DNA from: Solea solea
Taxonomy: Eukaryota > Chordata > Actinopteri > Pleuronectiformes > Soleidae
Assembly: GCF_958295425.1 (NCBI RefSeq)
Contig: NC_081143.1
Coordinates: forward strand, 25,502,586-25,566,585
Direction: 5' to 3'
DNA: 64,000 nt
Below the pieces are notes generated by a model. It searched no databases. It worked only from the letters and a program-made list of their open reading frames with translations, and was not told the DNA's origin. This document shows, piece after piece, positions 46,446 through 58,560 of the stretch (position 1 is the stretch's first letter; each line of letters begins with the position of its first letter). A program made the position numbers and the translations under genes.

Positions 46446-48570
46446 AGACATTTTTGCTACAGATACATAAAAGGATGTAAACAGACTTTCACAACTCTCT
46501 CCTTTCTCGCATTCTCCCACTTTCTCAGCCATGTCGGCCTTATTGTATGCATTCATTCGTTTACATACTAAGCTTCTGCTTAGAGTATATACTTGAATAA
46601 ATACTGAAACTACAAAGGCGAATAAATGAAATGACACACAACAAACCCTTCTAAATGTTACACACTGGACCTAACAATAATGTCTGCATCATTTATAAAG
46701 CATGAGAATGCTTTTTCATCTGCTATATCATGATTCCAGTGTCCAGTGTCTTCCGTTTCTTTACTCTCCTTGTAAGTTTGTCCCGGACGAGCCTGTGCGC
46801 CGCATACTTAGAGTCCTGCCGCTTGCCATCTTTCGGCACCCGGCGTTCCTCTGTTCCTCTATGATCCATCACTGGCATGTATGAGGATGTGATGTGAAAA
46901 GAGACAAGTGGGCATTAAGTGGACAGCGGTAACGTGAGCGAGGTGCACAACGACCGCCCCCCGCCTCCCGGGAGAGTTTGCTCACCAGAGTCTTGGAGGC
47001 CGTTTGACCTTCCTTGTTCTGTGTGCAGTAGCTGGGAGACAGGATTAAATCCAATAGGAATGAAATAGACCACACTGTTAGCACTGCTCACTCCTCTGTG
47101 TGAGATAAAAAGAGAGAGATCTGATTGAGTGTGAATGTTTTACTTCCAGTTCATCACCTGCTATGTTGCCCCATTTCGTCTTTAAAGCTGTAACTTTTCA
47201 TATTTTTCTGTTATTTTGTCTCTGTTTGGACTTTGAACAGAAACGATGTAACGTTATTTGTATGCTGCCGTGTCCGGCACCTGAAAGCAGGCTCAGTCAA
47301 GCAATACTATCAGACCTGATTGAGGGAGAATTTGTGTGTATACAACAGCCACAATTTTCTATTTTCCATTCACTCTTCTTGGAAAATGGTAACAATGGAT
47401 GGGGTCTTGGCAGAAGCTCCAGATATTTATTTCAGCTTGCTGGCAGTGGAGTGTAATACTGCCCTCCATTGTTGTGCAGCTGAGAATTACAGTGGTGAAT
47501 ATGCAGACTGTGTTAAGATGCCAAGGAACATTTTTTTTTTCTCCAAACTGAGAAAACTGCTGATAATTCCACATTGACTTTCATTATTATATAAATCAAG
47601 TGATAAGAGCGATAACTAAACTCCTGCACCACCTTCAGGCTCTGCTTCCAGCGCGTGTTGGGCTACCTTGACCAAGCAGTCAGAAACAGAGTGTGTCTCC
47701 CATAAGCTGTTCTACAAATCAGCAGCATGTACATGTCCCTTTGTGGCAAGTGTTGCCTGTGCTGCAGAGCAACCTAACAGAAGGAATGGGGACAAAATAC
47801 ATGTTACACTTTGTCAAGGAACCTCCAGCAAATTACTGTGCAAGTGTGAATGAACCCAGACTTTTGAAATGCATGTAAATGTGTAAATGTATCTGACAGA
47901 AATTGCACTAATTCACATTTATCAACTGATTCACCTGATAATGGGATTGGGAGTCTAATGATTATACAGAGCAGCAAATTAAACATGGCAAAAAAATCAG
48001 GTTAGTAAATGTTCTTTTTCAACTGATGAGGAGACAATTTTATTATATGTCAGCTCCAGGAATGGAACATTTTAATGGATTGTAGGACATACAAACAAGT
48101 AGCCACCAGCTAAACTTGAAACGTGCTAATACTAACAAGGTAAAATTGGACATAGGATTACTTACCGCAAATGCACGTCATCGTCTTTGAATTATAAGAT
48201 GTTCTTAGTTAGTTCCTGTTTTATTTTGATAGTTTCTAAAGTCATGTTTCCTGTTTGTTTCCTGTGATTGCTTTCTCCACTCGAGTCTCATTATCTCTTT
48301 CCCTCTGTGTGTACATAAGATTTGTTTACCGCTTGCAAGCAGGGGTTTCTTGTGTCGAATGTTGTGTTTATTTCTTTCTGACTTTTAATACCTCTACCAG
48401 AAAGGTTTTCTACAAGTTTCTTTACTCCTCAATTTTCTGCCATTTCTTCCTTCTACTTAGTTGGTTCATGAATCAGATGTATGTGGGCGGAGCCATTCTT
48501 TCTTGTTTGCGTAGTAGGCGTCCACATCAGAACACAAAAGACACATCTGTTCAGAAACATGCTGCACAAA
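46446..48570. other. Intergenic sequence
   Basis: No supported gene. One end of the TTAA-type MITE family (GTTACACACTGGACCT) lies at 46659-46673. Confidence 0.5.
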
Positions 48571-48575
48571 CTTAA

Positions 48576-48757
48576 CCCTTAGTGCTCACACAGCACAGAT
48601 CTGTGCAGCAGATCTGTACATGAAAACAAGCCAAGTGAACGTCAACTGTGATGTATTTCCAAATTTGACGAATTCAATCCGATTTTAAACATTTTTTGCT
48701 CAGGTTTAAACATAGTAATGGAGAAAAAAAGCAAAAAATGCTCTGTGTTCTTAAGGT
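48576..48757. mobile_element. Short TTAA-flanked MITE
   Basis: TTAA borders lie at 48572-48575 and 48758-48761. The ends CCCTTAGTGCTCACACAGC and GCTCTGTGTTCTTAAGGT are inverted. 182 bp, non-coding. Confidence 0.65.
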
Positions 48758-48761
48758 TTAA

Positions 48762-50514
48762 AGCAGGCCATTTACCTTGGGTAATAAAACCAAACTAAAT
48801 TAATTTCAAAGCAATTGTACACTTGCACAAACATACAGAGTACAGAGTAGTAGATGTCATTTCTACAAATACCTCCTCCTAAATATAACACTCTGGGCCT
48901 TTATCTGTTGTATCATCTGGACTTTTTTTTCTTTCAGCAAACCTGCCAACTCGTGTGGGACGTAAAAAAAAAGTCTTTCATATTTTTTAGGCTACATTAT
49001 ATGCACCACTAATAGTAGATTTACATAAGAGCACATGGTGAGTATGAGCAACAACAGCAACCGTCAGTAATTTGAAGTAACAGTCAGTGACTGAGGTTGT
49101 CATTGTTATCGAGGACAAAAAAGGTGCTTAAGTACGATCATTTCCAAGTTTGGACTTACCATTACCATTAGAGAATAGAGTTGCTGACTAGAAAGAAAGG
49201 GTTTTCTTCAGTGCACACATTACCTTAATTACTGGCTATTTTCCCGGCACTTTTAGAGGAACCCAAAATGAGCCTGGATGTGCAGAAAGTGGACAACGAG
49301 ACATTTTAAAGTAAACATTTTCTGCTGATGTTTGCTCCTAACATCGTTCCGTCTGCCTCAACACCTTTTGATATACAACTGTGTTGCATAAAATAGCTCT
49401 ATAAATTACAATTATATACTTTGAGTGCGTGCAGGGATTTCTTTTGAACCTGCCAAAATGTGCTTCCATGTGGATCTTCATTTTAACTTGAAATGCCCAA
49501 GACTCCAAGGAGTCCTCCGTCGATTGGAGATCAATATCAACAAGTTCTTTATTGACTTGGGGCTGTGACAAAATATAGATTGACATTTACTTACTGTCAT
49601 GGGATAAATGAATGGATTTGAACATGGCTTCCACACAAACCTTTTCATCCTCTGCCCTGATAATCATTAGCACTGGGTGGTTTAAATAACGTCACACTCT
49701 TTATTTTCTAAATGATGAGACCGTTTACTGTGGGTGCATTAAAAGATTACGGATCGGTTGTTCCTCCATCTCGCATATAAATATTTCATTTAACTCTGGG
49801 TTTTATAGCAAATGAAAACATTTTTTTTTTAAAGTGAACAGCTGCAACCAGAGAGCTCTTGTTTGCCTGGGCTGGGTTGCTATCCATGGTGCTGAAATGA
49901 GGTCCTCTGCACAGACAGATTGAGACGGGGGCTTTGCAACAGGGTTAGACCAAACAAGCAATTCCCCGGGGGCTCTGAGCTGAGAGGGCCCCCTGAAAAT
50001 GGATGAGTACCAAAAGCTGCTTTCCGACCTGCACTGTAAATGTGAAACAAGTGACATTTTCCTCAAAAGTTACACATTGCAGCTTTAAAATCCAAGTGCA
50101 GACTTTCTCTCACCCTATGAGTAATTGCAAAAAATACAACTGGCATCTCTACAAAATGTTTGCTTAGGTTTCCTCTGGGAAACTGTTGAATGCCCGGGTT
50201 TATTTTAAGCTGAGCTTCTTTGAAGTTGCAGTCACTTTATTTTTTTGCAGCTGTCTTACTTCACTACATGACTGTGGAGCCAGTTGTGCTTCTTCTGCCT
50301 TGCCTCCAACAGTTAACAGTGTCATAAAACGCATCACTGTGCTGATCTATACTGAGAAACACAGAGGAGTCATGTCATGTTGGCAGCTTTAATCGCGTGA
50401 ACTTGAATATGAAGGACATTCGCATACATTTAAATGTTACATATTGCAGCTTTAGATTGTTGATGAATGAACAGCAAATGTGCTTTCAATCTGGAGTGGG
50501 GTTGCAATTATCTC
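48762..50514. other. Intergenic sequence upstream of the 50.9 kb promoter
   Basis: No supported gene. Repeat ends of the form TTACACATTGCAGCTTTAA occur at 50070-50087 and 50436-50455, probable MITE remnants. Confidence 0.5.
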
Positions 50515-50760
50515 ACTGTCTGTTTCTTTTTTTTTCTTTAGTGTTTTCTCCCCCCTCATTTTCCACTTCTCTCTTTGAGTCATTTGCGCGCACATGCACT
50601 TTGCTCACCATTGATTCCCGTTCCCACATCTCTCTCCCTCTCTGTCTTTGGACCACAAGCGCGCGCACACCTGCTCCTGTTCAAATATTCATTTGCTACA
50701 CCTCAAAGTCCCCCCCCTCCCCCTCCCCTCTTTTTTTTTTTTTTTTTTTACCTCCCACCT
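50515..50760 (+). repeat. Pyrimidine-rich tract with a T run
   Basis: Long C/T-rich runs, including a CCCCTCC block and a T19-type run at about 50731-50749, lie 120 bp upstream of the TATA-like element. Confidence 0.75.
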
Positions 50761-50880
50761 GAATCCACCAGCAGACAACAGGGAGCCTCTGGCTTGTGGA
50801 AGTCAACGCCAAATAAAAACGGAACAGGAAACAAAATGCTCCTTATTAAATGTAAACTGATGCGTTTTATCCATTTTAAG

Positions 50881-50912
50881 TATAAATCCGACCAATGAGG
50901 ATCATATAGGAG
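50881..50912 (+). promoter_or_regulatory. Candidate TATA/CCAAT promoter
   Basis: TATAAA at 50881-50886 and ACCAATGAG at 50891-50899 lie at the upstream edge of a GC-rich block. Their order (TATA before CCAAT) is unusual, so either may be fortuitous. The assignment rests on the long 5'-exon-like sequence that follows. Confidence 0.3.
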
Positions 50913-51828
50913 AAGAGAGCGTGACTCAGAGATGGTCAGTCCCTGTTCAGTCAGTGTTCACATCAATTCTTTTCCACCAGGATGGAACCACCCGCGGGTT
51001 CCGTCAATGGTTTGCGCGCTGCGCCTGGCTTAAGCGGTGACTACATGGACAAACTGTTGAAGCACCGGGGTTCCACAGCACAGCCGCAACAGGCAGGTGT
51101 ATTTTTAGCTGCTTCCCTTCTCCAGTGCTCGATCAGGGCTTGATGCAGAAAGTCGCACCAGTTGAGGAATTTCCCGAGTTTGGAGAGACGAGCTGCGCAT
51201 CCAAGAAGACGCTGGTTTTAAAAACCAAGAGACGGCGATAACTATCAGTTCATGTACTTCAAATTCACTAATATTGGAGAACATTGTGTGGGTCTACAGC
51301 TGCGAGGATAAAGTGGAGAGAGGCAGAGAGAGCACAGGAGATTTTGTTCACCCCCGCATGTCTTCTCCTGCTCCGGCTGTAACCTCTCCAGGCTCCGGGG
51401 CGCAGCGCGTCACTCTGCGCCGATGGAGAGCTTATACTCTCTGGGTCAACTTGGATACAGTTTGTGGTTGGACTTCTTGACTCGGTGAATTGAAGAGAAG
51501 GGCTGAATATTGGGGAAAAAGAGCAAGAAGACGTGGATTCCTGAGGCGCACCGTTGATGTGCGCAGCTTTTTTTTTCTGTCAGATTTTCTGTGCAACACC
51601 GGCAACTAAATTGTTCAACAGGAAGACGATGATCCGGAGTGCTTTGAAAACCGGATTCCTCCTGGTCGGATATTTGCTTCGGGTTTGAGAGGGAAACAGA
51701 GACGCAGCAGAAGCTCTGGAGTTACAGAGGAGAAGAATTTTGGAAAGTGGACCTCACATTTACGGATTACCGGGGCTTTTTCTTCTCCTCAACAACTGCA
51801 GACGCGCTCTTCTTTAATGTCTGAACAG
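50912..51828 (+). other. Probable non-coding 5' exon of an unseen + strand gene
   Basis: A GC- and CpG-richer block of about 0.9 kb with several short upstream frames (ATG 50982; 51274-51480; ATG 51630). It ends at a good donor, CTGAACAG|GTAACG, at 51828/51829. No protein domain is visible. The last ATG (51817) gives only MSEQ before the donor, so a coding start there is possible but unproved. The layout fits the long leader exon of a brain-type gene with a large first intron. By human synteny ELFN2 or TNRC6B are candidates; this is inference only. Confidence 0.4.
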
Positions 51829-52449
51829 GTAACGGAAATGTATTTTTTTTTTTGTATACTCCATACTTGATAAGAACATGCACATTAACAATCTCAAAGG
51901 TGTATTTATGCGTCAGTTTATTGTTTTTTTTATCAGTTTGACAAATGTTTTCTTATCTGAGAAGAAAAAAAGGTGCGAACAGGGATTCCCTTTTCCCAGC
52001 ATTATAAAACAAGAGCATCTGTGCGTAAACAAATAACCGAAATACTCTGTTTCGAGAGAGAACACATAAGTTGGTCGTTTTCAGATACAGCTACTTGTCA
52101 TGCGGTTATTTAGAGGTTTCCAATTTCCGTTGCTTGTTGGAGAGAAGGGCAAATTCATCTGAATACATTAAATGCGCTTTTCAATTACGTGACGCCCATG
52201 CGGGCCGGTCCATATACGCGCCTTGGATAATACATTTCTATTTTCTCTCTGTGGCTCTGGGTCAACAGGTCCAATAGTCTCTCTCTCGCTCTCTTTCTCT
52301 CTCGCTGTAAATGCAAATAAACTAAAAACAACCCACTGATCTCCACAGTTTTCCCTTCGGATTAGTCCAAATCTGAAACGGTTGTTTCGGCAAATCTTTG
52401 CACTCGTGCCGCAAGTACTGATTTCGACGAGTAAGGTGATCAAACGAGC

Positions 52450-52462
52450 AACAGGGGGCGCT
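52450..52462 (+). promoter_or_regulatory. CTCF-like motif
   Basis: AACAGGGGGCGCT closely matches the right part of the CTCF consensus (CAGGGGGCGCT). It lies 0.6 kb downstream of the donor at 51829. Confidence 0.45.
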
Positions 52463-52640
52463 CTTTCCACTGCTTTCAAATAACCCCATTGCCTTTAGTA
52501 AAACATCATTTCTCAGGTCTCCAGCAGCTGCAGGTTTGATATGAGATCACATGATGCGACAAGGTATTTTTTTTATACCTACTGATGTTATAATTGAACT
52601 GATCATGAATAGACACTATTGTATCAGGCCAATGATGTCA

Positions 52641-52847
52641 TATATGGTAACACTGTACAGTATGGTAACAATATGGTAATAGGGAGTTAATATTATGATA
52701 ATACTGTCTTTTTTTCTCTAATGCAAAATGGAGCTTAGTGATAACGATGGTAATGATGCAGTAATTGTGGTAATACAGCAATACCATAATATAATAGCTT
52801 TAGAATTATACTATTACCATACTGTATTGTAATTTATACCATATATA
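52641..52847. repeat. Foldback repeat with TATGGTAA arms
   Basis: The arms 52641-52682 and 52811-52847 are imperfect reverse complements sharing ACAGTATGGTAA and TATATGGTA. The interior is rich in GGTAAT-like repeats. It may be a small MITE. Confidence 0.55.
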
Positions 52848-53587
52848 ATATAACCAGTGTTCAGTATGGATTCGAATAAACTTGATCTGGTGAAACATTG
52901 TGCAGTTAGTGCATTAAAGGTTGTCGACGAAAGATGGATTGATATTGATAGTTAGATGCCAAACGCTTCGTGATAGAACACTTTATGTAGCGTTTCCCTC
53001 TGGAGACGAGCGATTAAAAAGCAAAAGATGCAAGGGGGGGAAGGCAGTTAAAGTCCCAGGGGATGACATTTCATCTCATCACTGAGAATGATCAGAAGGA
53101 GGGGGTGAAATTGGCTCATTACTGGTTTCCCTGTGCATGCTTGGCCTATCAAACACGGACAACGTTTGTGACAGCAACATGATATCTCTCTATCTATCAA
53201 AACCTTGATACCACGAGAAACCTTTAATGTGGGCAGGTTTTGTTTTTTTCGTAAAAGTCCTCATATTGCTTTCCATGTTCAGGTTTGTAGCCTGCAGGTT
53301 GTGACCACAAGGTTTGTCGTCGCAAACCTCCAGAGAGATTAGTGACTTGTGAACGGAAAGGACTAAAGGCTTTCATCCTACTGTACCGACGTTGTGGTCG
53401 CCCCAAGCTGAGCACTTAATTTCCAAGTGCCTCAGCGGAGCGGCTCAGCAGTAACCACATTGTCGTTGGTGTCTCCTGATCAGGAATCTACTGAACCACA
53501 TGATTTTAAAGCACAGAAAACGACACACAACAAACCTGCACGGCTTTGCAGGCTCTTTCTAGAAGCATTCTACGTTACTCCGTTGAC

Positions 53588-53838
53588 AATGTGAGGATTG
53601 ATCAGGCTGAAATTGTGAAAGAGTGGTTTATGGAGGATGAGTCATCATTTCCAGACCATAACCCATTGAGAATCTTTGGGATGTGATGCAGAAGACTTAC
53701 CGTAAGACCTTGGTGAAAAGTACATGCAACTGTGGAATATAAATGAGTGTCACATTCCATAAAGTTATAGAAACTATGCCACAGTGAGTTAATGCTGTAA
53801 TCAAACTAAAGGTCATCCATCAAAATATTGGAATGATT
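53588..53838 (+). pseudogene. Tc1-like transposase C-terminal relic
   Basis: The translation gives VRIDQAEIVKEWFMEDESSF, then PDHNP, and after restoring the frame by eye ENLWDVMQKT. This is the order of the DD34E Tc1/mariner block (QARIVKEWF...SPDLNPIEHLW). A tail (CTAAAGGTCATCCATC, AAAATATTGGAATG) resembles a Tc1 end. Stops and a frameshift make it dead. Confidence 0.65.
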
Positions 53839-53859
53839 CCCAGCATTTGGGGTCTTGTT

Positions 53860-54215
53860 TCAGCTGAGCTCTACCAGTTTGTCTTGATTTTCTTCTGCTT
53901 TCGGCTCTTCCCTTTAGTGGTCACCACTGTGGATCTGCCTCCATCTTGTCTTCGCCCTCTTTTGTTCCAGCAACTGTCCTCATGTCCTCCTTCACAACAT
54001 CCATGTACCTTCTCTGTGACCTTCTTCTTTTCCTCCTGCCCGGCAGCTCCATCTTCAACATCCTTTGTCCGATATAATATCTCATCTCCCATCTCGACCT
54101 CGACTCTCTCACTTTATTTCCAAACCGTTCAACCTGAGCTGTCCCTTGCATATGCTCATTTCTAATCCCGTCCATCCTGGTCACTCCCAAAGAAGATCTC
54201 AGCATCTTCAAACAG
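53860..54215 (-). pseudogene. RTE-like retrotransposon 3' end, reverse orientation
   Basis: The minus strand reads LGVTRMDGIRNEHMQGTAQV, then ERFGNKVRE, then PGRRKRR, RRYMDVVKEDMRT. These are the last motifs of an RTE-like reverse transcriptase, followed by a tail with CCACTAAAGGGAAGAGCCG. It is 5'-truncated and abuts the Tc1 relic. The same family is at 61155-61500. Confidence 0.7.
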
Positions 54216-55555
54216 TGGTGGTCATTTAACTATGAATTAACCGGCTGAGTTATGAAAGCACAAGAACACAAAACTGGCCATGACACCTTCTGTTAGCCAT
54301 TTATTTTTTTTGATTTATAGCATCCTTCTTAACCTTCGGGATGAACTAGTGTCACATATGCACAGCCTTGAACAAAAATATTCCACCTATGTTTTCCTTC
54401 TCCCCGTTTATTTAAACATAAACAACACATTTTCTATATGTTACATGGCAACAATAGAAGTATGATTAATTTGGCTGTTTGTAACATGAAAAAGGAAGGT
54501 CATAGAAAAATACACTTAGGTCAATAGTTTGTCCCACTGGGGCGGCAGTACAGCTGCAATTTCCTCCTCCTTCACCACTTTGCATAATTTACCTCTGTAG
54601 GAGCACACAAATATGGGGGTGATGTGGGGTGTATCACGGAATTGCATGTATATTTTCTTCTGTGGAAGTAGAAGGTCAGTGATGCCAAAGACCTATGGGA
54701 CCCAATCAGTGCCGACATGTTTTTGTAGAAGTGGCCCCTCAAGAAATGAATGGAATAATCCATTCAACCAAGAGTACATTCGATTTAAAGGTGTTTTCAC
54801 AGCTGTGGATGTGACCAATGGTGTACACAACTATACTTATGGAGTCACCGACCTCAAGATTTTGTCATTTTTCTGTCTCTCTGCAAAACAAATGTTATCT
54901 TACTTTTAGGAAAAAAATGTTTGAATGTTATGGTTTCATTCTATTTTTATAACATTTCTAAAGTGACTTAGTTCTTTTGGATAAGGATGGACCAATATGG
55001 TTTTTACCATGGACGACGCTAATGTAGAATGTAGTAGATATTTAGAAATCAATGCACTCGATGGACGATCTATCACACGATGCAATATATGAGAATTGGT
55101 TTAGAATTCAGTTAAACAAATGACCTATATTCTCAAGTATTTAAGCCCTAATTTTCTCACAGCAGCATAAATTGTTGGTGACATGTAATATAGTGTGTGA
55201 GATGTTTGTCGGCAGACCATAATTTGAGACTAAAATATGTTTTGGTTGCAGTAGCGTTATATTACAGATATTCTCTATACTCATTCTGTGATTTTGTGTT
55301 TTTATGGATGCTGTGGTTTTATGAAGACCTCCAGTTGTTGCAACAGAAGAGGACATTGACTCAAAAAGGGGACAAAAAAAAGGTGATATTTTAGTTAGAA
55401 ATGCTTTTTATCACCCCATTTCCTCATATCTGCAAAAAGAGAAGCGGTTCAATCACTATCAGGTTGATATTTACATCTGTAAACATGAAGAAACCTACCA
55501 TGTGAAGCAGCTGATTTAGGGAACAAGACCAAATGTTGATGTAATGCAGCACAAC
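54216..55555. other. AT-rich probable intronic sequence
   Basis: No supported gene or well-defined repeat. Confidence 0.45.
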
Positions 55556-55650
55556 AGAGGTCCAGATGTCAGGTGACTCGTTCGTTTACAGTGCAGTGGT
55601 GGCAGGAGAAGCTTTTGCAAAAATGAATGGCCTGAGTGCACACTTTAAAT
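55556..55650 (+). mobile_element. Dispersed repeat copy 2 (partner at 25571-25650)
   Basis: CCAGATGTCAGGTGACTCG, then GGCAGGAGAAGCTTTTGCAA and CACTTTAAAT align with copy 1. A further repeat-like phrase (GAGACGGCAAGGGAAGCTC, ACTTCCCCGAAAATGTC) lies at 55901-55938. Confidence 0.45.
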
Positions 55651-55659
55651 TCACGGTGA

Positions 55660-58075
55660 TCTAACAATAACCTGACGTTATTCCAGATCTGCAGTGTCCC
55701 GGCATCTTCAACTTTCTGATAAACTTCCCCCTATTGTATGGGTGAATGCTTACACATCGACTTTGCACATTTGCTTGTCCTCGACTGTTTGGGAATCCTG
55801 GGGCTACTGTATATGCACCAGCTTCACTTTTTATGAGAACAGGCAACGTAGAGAGATACTGCCTAGTATACATACATGCTGCTGCCCAGAGGCGATTGCT
55901 CTGAGACGGCAAGGGAAGCTCTACTTCCCCGAAAATGTCATAAAATAAATGGTCAAATATGTACTGTTGTATTTACATTCCATTTCTAAACTACATGCTT
56001 AGTCCGTTCAGAATTGGCTCTTTATCACAGATTGTTTGACGCAATTTTCTTAAATTCATCTCTTTCTCACTGCGATGGGACTGTGGCCAACTCATGTCAA
56101 TGCAAACCAACTTGGTATATAATTTCATTTGTAACACTGCCAGCTAAGCATTTATTTATATGTGTGAACAATTAAACCCCAATTTCATGTCTACTTCTTG
56201 TATGGTTTAGTCTATAGAGCCTTTGCTTTTACTGCACCGAACAACTGTGTGGATTTATACAATGTTTTGTACTAACTTGTGACAGTGGATGAGCTGATGT
56301 ATTGTAACTTCTTCTAGAATCAGTGGCTCATGGGACTTCAGTGGTTTCAGTCTGGCTCAATGCTGGCCAAAGCCACTTCAACTGAATGATCTCTGGATGA
56401 TAGATATGTCACCTTTTGGTGTGTGAGGATGCGACTCAGTGAACACACACCTTCTTTGGCTTTCCTGAGGGTTGTAAATCTAGAAGGACATGATTTGGTC
56501 GATAATGATGGACATCATTGACTTGGCCAAGTAAAGATTAAGCAGGCAGAGAAGAGGAGACAAGTGAGCATGCTATTTCCTTTTTTTAGGTTTATTGCTT
56601 ATAGCTACATTGCACAAGAAAAAAGGATAATGTTTATTTTTACTCCGGGTTGCGGTGTCTTAAACAGCTTGACATTGAGCGAGTACTGTATATTTAGGTG
56701 GATGAGAGGAGAGATGGTTGGAAATCTGACTCATTTTGCAACAGCAGAACAAAATGTGATGGGGTTGTTGGCACTATTGTGGAGACCAGAAAGTACTTTT
56801 CATTCTTCTGAAAGTGTGATTAGTTTCTGGCAGGAACAACGGTACCTCTCATGTGCTGCAAAACAAAGAGTATAGTTCAATTCCATAACAGAAAGATGGA
56901 CTATGATAGCACTATACAAACTCTTTTAAGAGAGCAGCAGATAGAACGTGAGGCCGAGAACAGAGTGACATTCCCTCAAGGTCGGCTGCTCCCCCGCGTC
57001 CTCCCGCCCAGTTCTCCCAATCTAATTCCCACTGAATCAACGTGGTAAGACGCTGTCGCTCTGGACAAGGTGGTGGTGTCTACGGGGTGTGAATCTCAGG
57101 CCATTGACCATGAGCCAATAATAGTTAGTGGCTTTAGAGATGTGTGTGACCTGCAGTGCACAGCTCAATATTTCATCAGAAGCAGGGGGTGTTGTGTTTA
57201 GCTAGGTCCGTTTACACCTTTTTATAAGACTTTTAACTTTTGTTTTTGAGTCTTTGATAGTATTAGACACTTTGTTCTGTGTTTGCTTGGGCCCCAAACA
57301 TTTGCACACCAATTGTGTAGCATGTAGAGTTTTGAACCAGTATGAAGGAGTACCAGTACAGTTCAGCACAACATGTCACTGTTTTGGACAATGATCTGAC
57401 TTGTATTTCCACCGGCCAGATTGCAAACAGCATGGAATTTTACCAGAGCAACACAGTTTAGTCTAATACGAAATTCAACAAAGGGCAATAACATGTCTCA
57501 TGGGGCAAAGCTACATGGAAAACAAAGTTTTTCCAGTTTTGATTTCCTGTTTTTCCTGTTGATTCCCATTATTATGTCGACCAATCACCAGACTTTCATT
57601 GCTTTGCATGTCTATCTCAGCCATTTAGGTTCCAGACCACTGTACCACAGTTCCCCAATAGAAGTTTGCCAAACACGTGGGATAGTATTGTTAGTTTGGT
57701 ACCCTTCACTACTTTTGATAGTCAAAACACAAGTAATTGCTGAACGCACTGGACTATAACAGTGAGTGTATGAGTGTCTATTTTGAATCTTGGATAGATA
57801 CTTATCTTAAATGTACCCATAAGCATGTGACATGTGACCATCCTACCATATGCAAAAGGGAGTAGTTAAAAAGTTGCGACACGTTGTAAATTAAACTGGA
57901 ATTATTGCTGGGTATTGGCCGGCGGTCATCTAATTTTAACTTTACACTTGTGATTTCATCAGTAGCTGGATGTGCTGTAATATTCAAGTAATGATTGGTT
58001 TTTAGGGCCCCATGGTGTACCAAGAAAACATTTCTTACACCATTACAAAACCACCACCTGTCACAAGGCAGGTTG
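55660..58075. other. Probable intronic sequence
   Basis: No supported coding exon. The open frames of about 60-110 codons show no domain. Confidence 0.45.
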
Positions 58076-58079
58076 GATC

Positions 58080-58560
58080 CATGGATTTACACTTCTGAAG
58101 CCAAATTGTGACTTTACCTTCTGCTGGACTAGACTTGTGATATGGTGATATGGGAGTAGAATGCACCGTGGTCATTCACCATCCAACATATGGTGCATTC
58201 CAATGTTTTTGGGTTTTTTTCTGCTCAACACAGTTGTAAAGTGTCACACATAGTCTCTCTGCAATCTCAAACCAGTCTGATCATTTCTCTTCTGACTTTA
58301 TTCATCAAACAGGTGTTTCCATCCTCAAAGCTGCTGCTTGTTGACTGTTTTGCATCATGAATAAACTCAAGAGAAATGCCGTGCCACAAACATAGTCACA
58401 TACAGTAGATCATGTTTTTTTTCCCATTATGATGCTTAATATAAATGATAACTAAAACTCCTCACCTGTATCGACATGGGTTGCACAGGTGCCATATGTT
58501 TGAATTGATTTGTATAGCTTGGGTAACCATATGCACAGGTGTTCTTCATAAAGCACTTCC
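58080..58560 (+). mobile_element. Dispersed vertebrate repeat relic of uncertain class
   Basis: ACCATCCAACATATGGTGCA, TTCCAATGTTTTTGGG, TCAAACCAGTCTGATCATTT and a terminal CAGGTGTTCTTCATAAAGC follow the order of a dispersed repeat I recognise from fish genomes (typical end CAGGTGTTCCTAATAAAGTG). Its inner part is missing. Confidence 0.4.

Larger units (their letters stand above)
51829..53580. other. Probable first-intron sequence
   Basis: No supported coding exon. It contains the CTCF-like motif and a foldback repeat listed separately. Confidence 0.4.

Noticed and set aside
50397..50762. 121-codon frame with Ser/Pro-rich end
   Set aside because: It is produced by the pyrimidine tract and has no conserved motif.
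51274..51480. 68-codon frame in the putative 5' exon
   Set aside because: It is more likely an upstream frame in a leader; there is no family resemblance.
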